This document shows positions 12,060-23,041 of a stretch of DNA of 64,000 nt, one piece after another (position 1 is the first letter of the stretch; each line of letters starts with the position of its first letter). The notes below the pieces were generated by a model. That model saw only the letters and a program-made list of their open reading frames with translations. It did not search any database and was not told the DNA's origin. The stretch comes from Trichostrongylus colubriformis (lineage: Eukaryota; Nematoda; Chromadorea; Rhabditida; Trichostrongylidae): assembly GCA_963978905.1 (NCBI GenBank), contig OZ022260.1, positions 5,073,725 to 5,137,724 on the forward strand, given 5' to 3'. The position numbers and the translations under genes were made by a program.

Positions 12060-13493
12060 AACTTGCTAGAAATTCGTTTGTTTGCTCCCATATTAATACG
12101 ATTCTTCGGTGATTCGATCACATACCGTTTAATTTGTTATGCTCATATAAGCGTCCACGAGACCGCCGGTTGGGTCCAAACTAAACAGATCATAACACTC
12201 ACGTTCAGCTATTCCCGCAAGATCCCCTACGTCAGTAGCTTTATAGAGTAGCTTCTGGAGAAAAAAAAAGGTTGCTGTAATCAAACAACCATCTGTTCAC
12301 AGTGGGGTACGTATTTTGTCTATTTTAAGAATGTTTGGACATTTGAAAGCTTACGGCGAATATACAACAATTTGCGTTGCTAATCAAAAATACCAAGGCT
12401 CAACGGACCCACGCAAAATTTATTTTGGAAAATGTTTGGCCTACGCCGTTTCTAAATAAGCCCAACAGCGCAGCCCTTCCCCGAAATGACTCTCTCCATT
12501 AAAAAACTTCCCACGCCGTCGGCACGGGAGTGAAATCCCACTGTTAAATCAGCGCGAGTAATTTTCGATATAAAAAAACACTTCAAAACATTATAGTCAA
12601 GGTCTCCCTAGGCATTACGGCGCTGCAAAAAAAACGGGATGTTTTTCCTGACTTCCAACAAAACCGGAACCCTCGTCGATGTCACTCAGCCATTTGCTAA
12701 TTGCATAGAAACCATATACGCTTGTGAAAACTGTTCGATTCAACAACAGACTCGATTCCCGTGGCGAAGGAAACCCAATACACCTTTATTCGTAGCTGGC
12801 ACGTAGAGGAGGAAACCCCACTCCGTGTGTGGGTGAATGCTCAAGGAAAGTTGAGCTAGGTACACCGTCTAAAATAGGTAACTATATTTTTAGCAACATG
12901 GAAAAATGTCGAAAGGAAAAAATACGGTTGCAACTTTGCCCAGTAGGCCGGCTACTTTGGCCTAGATTTACTTAGATTGTTCATCTGAACCCTAACAAAA
13001 CCCAACTCCACCTATCTTGGCTTTAGATTTGGCTTGAATAGCCATCATGACCCCTGAAAAACTCAGCTTCACTTACTCCTGCGATAAATGCATCTTTGTC
13101 GTTTTAACCCAAAATCCAAACTTTTAACAAAATCCAACTTCACTCACCTGGGGCTTTGATGACCATGGTTAGCCTTTCCAACTCCAACCAAACCAAACCC
13201 TGGGTATCCTAACCTAACCCCTTGCCAAGGGATCACATATACTTTGAACCACGGTGATGCGTTCTTCTTTGTCATTTAAATCGTACTATGGATATTTTCA
13301 TTCATAAATTCTATTTCGACCACACAGTTGAGCCCCACCTGAATTGTAACCCTAAGTCCGGGTTAACCCTTTCCTGAGTGGTCTGTACGCGGATATGGAA
13401 ATAGGGTGCTTCCTTCCATGAGAAGGAACGATTATGGGGTTTCCATGATCAAAAGCCAACACTGCTCCAACCATTTGAGGACTTAGTAACTGG
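12060..13493. other. Intergenic, no gene seen
   Basis: No supportable exon. The stretch 12950-13400 is rich in CCCAA / CTAACC-like words but has no regular period. Confidence 0.45.
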
Positions 13494-13902
13494 ATGAGTG
13501 CAGGGGCTCTACCCCAAGGGCAGACCTACTTACCCTACACTAACCCAGTTACCTTTGTAAGCCCCTTTTTCGTCTCCTCAATGCACACATTCGCATACCA
13601 AGTGTTCATTCTAACGTCCACGTGGCCCCATTTCATCATCTCCATACGGGGCTTTACGTCGTCATCGTCAATTCAACTGTCCCGCTGCAGTACGATCATC
13701 ATTCCGCACAGCTGAACGATTGCGAACTCAGCGGGCGCCAGCCATAGTTCCTGTTTATGGTACGGTGTCAATGGGACATTATTCACATCGTTACTGTGAC
13801 AGTCCGCCGATGTGGGAATATCCATCGTGTACCAGCTCATTCATAACCCTCGATGATGGCCGTTCCCTACTTCCGCCTGCTTTTCCGGCAAATACCTACT
13901 AA
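13494..13902 (+). CDS. Candidate exon(s), GC-richer block, unknown product
   Basis: This stretch is richer in GC than its surroundings and has few stops. One plus-strand frame closes at TAA 13902 after a protein-like stretch (PAIVPVYGTVSMGHYSHRYC and on). A second plus frame upstream and a minus frame ending at a GTAACT donor are equally open. Because three frames look plausible I cannot decide which, if any, is translated. A true exon near here is possible but not shown. Confidence 0.25.
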
Positions 13903-13932
13903 ATGACCCTCTTCCTCATCAATTATAAACAT

Positions 13933-14000
13933 CACGTCAGCAAATAACTAGCACATTTCAAAGCTGATAAAACCTTTGAATTCGGCCATTTGCTGACGTC
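13933..14000. repeat. Short hairpin, ~68 nt
   Basis: ACGTCAGCAAAT (13933-) pairs with ATTTGCTGACGT (ending 14000). An inner pair, TTTCAAAG with CCTTTGAA, sits nearer the loop. It could be a solo mini-MITE or an RNA hairpin, and nothing in the sequence decides. Confidence 0.6.
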
Positions 14001-15486
14001 TTCAATGGCGTCACTTCGCACACACGCAACTCTAGTTTGGCACAGATCGGACTAAGATAAACCATTCAAAAAAACCCCGCACTCAGTCCTAAATCTCATT
14101 CACCACAAAAAACCGTCTAGACTTCGAAAAACTTGGTTTAAGCCTGAGCTCTAAATTGCAGTATCATTCTTACAAAAGCTATGAATGAAGGATGATTTAC
14201 CGACACTCCCAGAAAGGTATCCGGAATACCAACATAAAGAAGGACCAGTCCTAAGACTTGTCCAACGTCAGTCATCTTGACGACCCCAAAAACACCATCT
14301 ACACGAAGTTTTATGCTTACGATACATGCGGCATGCAGGAGATCGCTTCTTCAGTTGAATGGCTGGGCTCTCCTCTAAGCTGAGTGCTTTTTTAGCTTAG
14401 TGGACTTCCGCTCTCTCCAGATGGCTTTTTTGCCATTGACATATCGTGAAAATGCCGCGAACGAAGCCGCATTGGTCCCTTATGTACCACATCCATTTGT
14501 TATGTTACGTGTAGAAGTATGCTGAGTTTTTCTATTTCATGGGAATGAGATGTTGAATGCTAAACTTAGGAAACTATCTCAACGTTGAGTTTTAATTTCC
14601 TTTTTAGAAGGCCTTTTTCCAAAAGCATAAACAGAAAGTAGTTAATTAAGCAAGTCTGCTTCTTTCGCTCCATGAAGTGCCTACTATTTCCTCTCCGAAA
14701 TATATTTCCCTTCATTAAATGTACCGCGTGGGCAAATCAGTGTACTTTCGATCAGATTTCCGTGAAAGGACATTGTCCGTCATTTGTCTTTTCAATGCAT
14801 TAATCCGATTTGTATCAGATAACACAAATCAAAAAACAAAAGGTAGCCAGCCCACGCTTATTCAAGTCCACCTGATACCATTGTGATAGATTGATGCCTT
14901 ATCAAACACTATCAAAGCAGTAACCATCCTAATACCACTTTGATCAGCTTACCTTAATCGCCTTTATAATCATAACCGCTCAATATAGGAGAAGAGCAAA
15001 GTCTGCGAGCAATCCATGGATTCAAAGATACGGTAGGTGGGGTCAGACCGGGTTGAGCGGTTTATCATTCCAACACAAAATGAAAAAAAAATAACGACAT
15101 TTCATTTACTTCATTTAATGGACCATACCATGTTTATGATCACTCAATATGATAAAAACGCTGAGTCTGGGCAATTAAGTGATGCAAAATCCCCAACACA
15201 GGGGGTGGGATTATCGCGGAACAAGGGCGGAGTTTGGGCGTCGGTACCAAAAAAAACGAGTGATCCAGCAAAAAATTTGAAGGTCTAGCGAAATGCCTCG
15301 AGATAAAAGTTGTATCGGACATATAACTGAAAACCCGCTGACTTATGGCTGACGGGGACGAGGTTGTGGCGGGGTAAGCAGGGTTAAACGGGACAGGAGT
15401 AAGGTTGAAGAATCAGCTCTTTCGTTCTTCACCTATGCAAAGTTACAGGTAACCCTGATCACACTGATGTGTGCAACCCTAAATAC
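14001..15486. other. Intergenic, no gene seen
   Basis: No convincing exon, RNA gene or repeat. Confidence 0.45.
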
Positions 15487-15764
15487 ACGGTGCACCCTCA
15501 CGGTGTTGTACCTCCTTGAACAAAACCGAGCCACGCCCACCCAGCTGAATCATACGCGGCGTTAGATGGAAGATTTTCTGATGTGGAAGCTGCCTTCAAT
15601 ACCAGAATGACCGTTTCACTAAATTATTATCTCTTAAAGCAAATTTCTCTTTCCACGTGAGCCTCACGTAGGTAACTTGTTGGTCTAAGGCCGGGTGTGA
15701 TCCAGCCGGGTGGGCGTGGCTCGGTTTTGTCCAAGCATGCACAACACCATGAGGGTGCACCGTG
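15487..15764. mobile_element. Palindromic MITE, ~278 bp
   Basis: The left arm (15487-15552) contains ACGGTGCACCCTCACGGTGT and CAAAACCGAGCCACGCCCAC. The right arm (15699-15764) is its inverted complement, with GTGGGCGTGGCTCGGTTTTG and CCATGAGGGTGCACCGT. The arms are about 66 bp with about 145 bp between them. No coding capacity is seen. Confidence 0.82.
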
Positions 15765-17954
15765 CAGCCGCAACAAGGATGCAGTTTAGCAGTCATGCAA
15801 GGGCACATTCGCTCCACGAAAGTAAGCCACTAATTGGATTATCGCGTGGTGTGCCTTTAAACGATCTGTCGGGGAACACTCCAAGCTATTTCGAATTATT
15901 CGCAGACAATTCTCCACCGTATGTGTAAACAATGGTTACGACAAAACCCAATATATTGTACATGGTAACTCTACATTCTGACTGATTTCGATACAAAATC
16001 TATAGCAACTACATCGTCACACAGCTGAGAAAACTAGAGGAAACGCTCGAATCGATCCGATTCCATACGCGGCTGTATAGCGTGATGATGACTGACAGTC
16101 TGACTTATGACTGGCTGAGGAATTAATGGCCCGAAACATGGGTCCGGATTTTGACATCGCATACGATGAAAACCGCATTGTCGTTTCATAATACGAATGC
16201 AAAATTCCGTACTCCATAATGTGACGATGGGTTGACGAACAGTAAAAAAATTCTAAGCGAATATAGAAGACGATGACGACAGATAAAAAATAGAATAGAA
16301 TGACAGCTTGAATAGTAGGCAGTAGAAGCTTGTGACCTTCCAGAAGCTTCCAGACAATCGCGAATCGGTGAAGGAAAAACATAAAAAAGAAAGAAAAACG
16401 TCCTCAGACGATCCCAACCGATCGAGGTCCGAAATCCAAGAATCTTCAGAATACAGCAAATATCAGTACGAATATAGTATGAATATAGCTGCATAGTTAG
16501 GAAACAAATACCACAGCACATAGAACACGCATTAGTAGGCACTGAAAACTAGAAGTTCGAAAAAATGGCCCGCAATAACGAATAGAACGAAGGCCGGTGG
16601 TTAGACCATCTGCCATCCTCAGGATGGGCTGCGTATCCCATTTGATGAAAATCAAGATATGTCCTGGTCTACAATTATCATTTGTTGCAAATTATTTTAT
16701 ATAAATCTGAAACAAAATTGAGAAATGGGCGGGTACCAGAACTATTTTTACATTAAATTTGAAGGATTTTGGGACTAAATAGAAAATTGTTTCAGTTCAC
16801 CAACAATTGAACCCTTAGCGCGACCGAGATATCAAACGGGTATACCTCGAAAAACCAATGTCCATCATGATCGACATTCTCCCGATTGATTATTACTGTT
16901 CATTTACTTAACTATGGACGTTTATGGTAGGTAGGAGCAGTGCACAAAGACTAAGGAGCCCTCCCCCATTTCAGTGGGTAATTTGACTGATTTGACCCCA
17001 GCGACCACCTAGGAGAATAAAACTTGACAAAACCCTCAAACCCTCATAATCCCCTTCCCAAAAAAAGTTACCAAACGCCACCATGATTCCAATAAAAGTA
17101 CCGGGCGCCCCACAAAGAAGACTGCTCTTCTGCCCACTCTCTCTCCCCCCCCCCCCCACCGAAATCCTCTTCACCCGTTCATGTTCGTAAACGTGGCTTA
17201 GGAACTTATTCAAATTCAAATCCCACGAATTCATTCAAAATAATTACCAGAACCCCACAAATCTTCACTAATTGCTTCAGCTGTGAAAAGGAAACACGAG
17301 CGACAACACTGCACTACTGCTGATCACTTCCGTTTCGAGTTGTCTTATCCAACCTGAAATCAAACATTAAATATCATAGACCTCGTCTCAGCTCAGGGAT
17401 ACGAGACGCACGTCTTCAGCTATACGGAACTAACAAATTAGAGACGGCTTGTTCAAATAAGCACGTACAATCAGGTGAACGTAAGCAGAAACTGATACTA
17501 ATACGAACGTGACACACAATTACCGTTAACATACCCGTTGATTAAAAACCTAGCAAAAAGAAAACGAACAAATGCTTGAAACCGATTTTTGATAATTATT
17601 ATTACCATTTTGATAATTGTCATCCCTTTCGGCCACAGGAAATTCCACGTAATTAGCGTCGGTTAACCAGGACCTCATTTTAGCATGACTAAACCGCTCC
17701 AAATGAGCTACGCACTCGGCATGAATTGAGAATCATGGAATAGTTGGTTGAAAATCGCGTGTACAATGACAAATCAGTGGAAACTGCGAATAATATCGTA
17801 CACATAATCTCTTGTTGTCAAAAAATTGGCTGCTATGAGCTTGCAGGTCAGAGTGAACGGGAAGTTTCGATGAGGTGGACCAATTTGAACGTGGTGCGAG
17901 ACCCCTTCCTTCAAATGGAAATTATTTCAACCACACAGAGGCTCCTTTTCTTGT
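15765..17954. other. Intergenic, hydrophobic chance frames
   Basis: A T-rich minus strand at 16017-16542 gives overlapping hydrophobic open frames of 118 and 121 residues, which fits base composition better than a receptor gene because two frames are open at once and no splice sites frame them. A weak tRNA-like segment lies near 16585-16680. Nothing else is supportable. Confidence 0.45.
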
Positions 17955-18619
17955 GGCCGCGTTCATACTTTGTGGGCCGGCAGCAGGGCATGTCTGCGCC
18001 AGATCGGCACCTCCACCCGTGCCGTAGTGTATCGCTGCCTTTCAACCCATAACGGACGATGAGCCACATGGTCACGCGACCCATAACGGACGGCGGCGTT
18101 TTTGCGCTGTTTTTTATCAAATCTTTCGCCAATATTTATCAATTGAGTCATTTTTGTAACCTTTTTGTGCAGTTGCTACTGATAAAAGGGTCATCACTGT
18201 GTAGTGGTATCACCTCATGCTGTTATACGCGGTACTTCTCTCTACCTATTACTGCAAAAAAATCATGCATTTCGAGTAGTAAGATGAGCGCGAGGGTTTC
18301 CAAATGGGAAACGGAGCCTATGGATTCTAATGGATTGTTGATTGTAACTAAAAACAATTGTTGTCATTTGTTTGTACAACTAGAAAGGATTGCATTTGAA
18401 GTTACTCGCATAATGTTTGTTGAAAATTTGCGCTGCACCGGTCCTGGAAATATATGTTATTCTTCAATACTTGTAGTGTATACGTGTATAATTGTTATTT
18501 GGAAATATGTCGGGAAATATGTTCAAACGTCGGGAGTAACAATGTGGCGCACCGTCCGTTATGGGTTAACGCAGCCACGCCTTGTCGCCGGCACCACACT
18601 GCGAAGTATGAACGCGGCC
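17955..18619. mobile_element. Inverted-repeat element, ~665 bp
   Basis: The element starts GGCCGCGTTCATACTT and ends AAGTATGAACGCGGCC. The arms continue inward, with CAACCCATAACGGACG on the left and CGTCCGTTATGGGTTAACG on the right. The 187-residue open frame inside (18059-18622) includes both arms and resembles no transposase, so I treat the element as non-autonomous. Confidence 0.75.
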
Positions 18620-21600
18620 TGAGCTAGCGCAGAGGCTCCGCGTACCGAGCTACTCTGCACCCCCCTCCCCTCAGACTCAGACATCCAAAACTGAATGTTA
18701 TCTGTATGCCTTGGCCTCTTACTTACAGGGAGCTAGGTCTCGGAGAAAATTACCGTATAGGCTTTGAACCCACAAAACCCTGAACTTCAGCAACTTCTTT
18801 CTCTCTGCCTTGTATAGTTCCGCTGGAGTATACCTTCGTATTATCCACGTGATTGCTAATCTTTGAAACCCATGAGCCTATACTGTTCAACAACATCTCG
18901 TGAGCGCCGAGGCTATAAAATGTGCAATCGCATCGTCTTCACTCACGTATTCACTAGTCACATGATTTTAGACCCAAAAGCAGTTTGATAACACGACCTT
19001 GGCATCAGTGGCTAGCACCACGCCATAAACGTACCATCTACACCTATCAATCGCTCTCATGCACTTCGACAACACCAGGACATTCGCAGCAAGAGGCGCC
19101 AACTAGCCTAGACAGGAACGAAAAGCAAACCGATAGTTGGACAAAAACATGACAATCAATAATATAATCCAATCAATCAGCGTTTAGAAAGGACTATAAC
19201 CCAAGAGCCGTCGACCCTGTATGTTTAGCTGCCACCAGGCCAAAAACAACAACAGATCTGAGCATCCACTAGGACAAACACCACAATAAACAAAAAAATC
19301 CAAGCAGTAGTTTGGGATATATTAGGACAAAAATGACCGTAAAGGAAAATCATAACGTATAGAAAGACCGGAAGCCTATAAGCGAAGGTCCAATTCTGGA
19401 AGTCATAAATATAAGAATATCTGCAACATTTTCAAAAAAAACCACATCTGCCAAAATAGCAAAAAAAAGAAAAGTTTTAAATAAAAAATTGGCAGCAGCT
19501 ATCAGTGAAAGGGTCAGGTGCGCTATAAATTTCATACTGATTCAACACAGTTTGAACTAGCACTAGCATATGTGACATATTCAGATAATAACGAATTCGG
19601 TGCCCAGCACTGGCAGACACACATGCAATAGTGCCCTTCGTACGATTTAAAAAATAACTCATCCAGCCAAGGTTACCAGACCCAGACAGAACTTACCCCT
19701 ATACCATTACCCAACCAGCTTTTCCCCACAGAAAACCGGAAACGATGACGTTGAAGCTCATTATCTGTAGCCGACAGTGGTTATGTCACTTTCAATGATC
19801 GACGCATCAATCAGCCACAACACATGGGAACTGACAGCTCAAAAAGGAAAAGAAAAAGCTGTAAAACCGACCGGAAGCTGTGATAACAAGCAGATGAGAC
19901 TTGATAAGAAGTCTTAATTAGAAAGAAGTTATCTACAGTAACTTCTTTCTTATTAAGACTACACCACTGGGGGTGAACAACCAATTTCACCTGGCAGACT
20001 TACCCTGTCAGCTATCCCAACCTTCAACGTCAATGGTTCGACTGTTCCGGGAAAATCGCCCGGCATTTTGATCAATCTTACCCCTGCCACTCTCATCAAT
20101 CTAACCCGGGTAATCAAACAAAATTATTCCTTTCACGTGATCCAACTGCCAAACCGTAACCTGCGTATATTTCAACAACAATTGTTCTTGGAATGTTCTT
20201 TGAATTCCAAATGTTCTTATCACCGCTGCTGACGTCTCGCGAGGGTGATGCACGTCGTGACGACGAGTGATGAGACGCCTTAATTAATAAAATTCATGGA
20301 ATTCTTCAGAAACAAACGTAAGGAATGTGACTGAAAGAATCCGCAGTAAACTCTTGAGGAGCACTTGTAACACCTGTCCAGGAATGGAGGGGAAGCCCTC
20401 ACTGTTCTCCTGACACTAGTCAGGTAGTCAGACAGTCAGATAGCTAAATTCTAGTACCCTAGGTTCCTCGAATTGTTTTCTCGGTGCTCAAGAATGTCTG
20501 AATCGGTGTGAGGAGTCATGTGCCCGTTATCGTACATCACTTCCCACTAGCGCCTGATGACAGTCGCTATACAGCATGTCTGGGTCACGCTTCTCACATG
20601 ATTGTTCCCATTGCAGTGTTCTTACGGTGGCTGAAAGTGGTTTGATTGAAAAACCATATGGCTATCAATCATCTCGACCTACCACAGCGTTACTTCGGTA
20701 AGCGAACTGTGGTCAATTACGAGATTCTGATCACATTTTTCCCTTCGAAACATGTTCTCTTCTGTCGAATGTCTTTTGAAACCGTGACAGGGGTAATACG
20801 GATAATCAAAGCTTCTAGAATGGGTCACGCTAATGAAGGTCAGCAGTCTGAGGAGACTATATGTGGGAAAAAATCCAATAAAAAAGGGTACCCTCGGGCT
20901 TCACGAGGGCCGTTTTTCTCAACAAATGCCTCTTGCTTTCTCTCAGCCCGCCCCTTTTTTCAGCCCGACCCGCCCCTTTTGAGAATTAACGGCGAGAAGG
21001 GTCTTCCTTCTCGTGTTATCACCGTTTAATTCCGTTTTTTCTTTACTTCCACACTATTAAGCACGTCGACCCTCATATTTGATAATCTGTCCATATCTGG
21101 CCCGAAACACACCTATCACTGCCTGTAATCCGAGTTCTCGACACCCGGACGTAACCCGAACGAAATCCTGATGGTTCGACTACCAGTTGTAGCCTGTTCC
21201 GCTGCTGGTCATTGAAGCCGCTGGCAATGTTCCAAACTGTTCACCCAGCATATCAGTTCCACGAATGAGAAAGAACACCTATGTGTGCGAACGCTTTTCA
21301 ACAGTTTAGAACCTGGAAACTTGCTGATCTTCAGTTACAGAGATTTTCCAGTTTCTCACTTGCTTCGTGCAAAAGCAGTTACTATTCAGGCGGATTTCGT
21401 CACATACCCACAGAATCGCAAGAGATCTACTGATAATCCATAAGATTATGATAAGCGCCTTAGCCAGCCTTTGACAATTCCCCCATTTACGCAATTCAAT
21501 TAAGAAAGTGGGAATTAATCGAATCACAAGCTCGTTTCACGTAACTGTTACGCAGGTGCCAAACCAACAAATCCATTCCAGTTATACGAAAGTGACACGC

Positions 21601-22735
21601 AAATGATGAATGAATGGTAGCTGAATTGTACGAGTCAAAGAGAAGAATCACTTCGAAATTCTCCCAAAAGTTTAAAAAAAAACGATACGATTTGGCCGTT
21701 TTCTGGATCTACACTAGAAGTGCACGATCTTGCCCATCAACTGAATCCTCACATCCAGCGGCTCAAAAATTTTCTCTTCGTTCTTTGAAACATAAATATT
21801 CGACCCAACAACACTAAAATATGGATCCAGTTTTTACTCAAATTACTTTTCAGAACTTAACTAATCTGCCACAAAAGAATGCAAACCGTCTTTTACTAAG
21901 GATAGAACAAGCTGCTGAATACTATGCTTTGTTGCAAATTTCAAAACCTTGATGATCCCAGAATTCCCCTGAGAGTAATTTTTGGTCAGACTGAGAGGAA
22001 TACGAAAAAAATGTAAAAGAAATAGAGTAACAAGAAACGAACTGCTCTCGAACAATTAAAAACACTCAGCGTTTTGAAGTGTTGTAATGTTCTGTAGTGT
22101 CCTGGTTTGGTGATTCCAAAGTTTCAAAGAATGGCAACCTTCAATGGTCGACCATAAAATAGGATAAGGGCCCGAAAAAATGCAAAAAAACCTATAAAAC
22201 CTTGAAAACAAATCTCCACACCTCACGCCAGCGCTCGTAACATTACCGCTACGAACACGATTATCAATTGATCGATACGTATCCATTCTATGAATTTTTA
22301 AATAATTGTTAATATGAATCTCAAATTTCATATGCCCAAATATAAAAATAAAATAAAAAAGATAACCCCACAAATCCCTAAAACAAATCTAACGCAGTTC
22401 CATAAGACTGTGAGATCATTCAGGAATTCAATTTCATCTCTCCTGCGTGCGGTAGTTTTATTTACGCTATTTCATTAACTAGATGAATTCTAACAAGAGC
22501 GGAACATTTACGAAAAGGATAGAAGATAGTCCTGCAGAAATGGACGAGACGAGGAGCACCACTGTGCGGAAAAAGCTCTACCCGTCAACTAATTCCCAGT
22601 ATCGGTGACTGCATCCCCTCGTGGAGTTTCTCAGAAAACCATATTTTTTTCGATTTCAGGCCGAACAGGAAGATTGGTGATATCAATAACTGCTCAAGCT
22701 TTCCTTTCCATGTCCCTTCCAAATTCGAAATTCCT
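18620..22735. other. Intergenic with hairpins
   Basis: No supportable gene. Notable structures are the long near-perfect hairpin at 19910-19960 and two compact GC-rich hairpins at about 20890-20908 and 20992-21012, all listed separately or in the findings. Confidence 0.5.
19910..19960. repeat. Long near-perfect hairpin, 22-bp stem
   Basis: The left arm (19910-19931, starting AGTCTTAATTAG) and right arm (19939-19960, ending TATTAAGACT) pair with one mismatch around a 7-nt loop, TCTACAG. The size overlaps that of microRNA precursors, but the nearly perfect stem and lack of a known miRNA seed fit a mini-inverted repeat equally well. Confidence 0.75.
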
Positions 22736-23041
22736 TCAACGGGATAATGTGCGAACTCGCCGATAGCAGATACACCCAGCTTCAGAAAAGCTTAACTCCA
22801 TCAGAGGCCAATTGACCAGCCGGGTTTTGCCCCATAAGTTGCAAAGATCAGTAAGGTGCAGCATAGTTTCCTGCCTGCCATCGCAAATGCTGCACACGTT
22901 AATGGCCTGTTTCATATAGACTCCACTGCTCATGCGTATGAATCGTGATCCATAAATCACAGATGGCTGCATGACTCGCAACCGTTCCTTTAGAAGCACT
23001 ATGTTAATTTCAATAATTTGTAGAGGTCTGCTGTTCTCCAC
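22736..23041 (-). pseudogene. Non-LTR retrotransposon fragment (RT zinc-binding end)
   Basis: A minus-strand frame contains C-S-I-C, five residues, then ET, two residues, HL, three residues and C. This CxxC...ETxxHLxxxC arrangement is the zinc-binding module found after reverse transcriptase in many LINE-type elements. Only the last part of such a protein is present and no reverse transcriptase core is readable upstream, so this is a decayed fragment. The family is not certain. Confidence 0.45.

Noticed and set aside
16017..16542. Hydrophobic minus-strand frames resembling a seven-helix receptor
   Set aside because: Two overlapping frames are equally hydrophobic because the strand is T-rich. 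No splice sites or receptor motifs were found.
18059..18622. 187-residue plus-strand open frame
   Set aside because: It spans an inverted-repeat element including both arms and shows no domain. Best explained as element sequence without stops.
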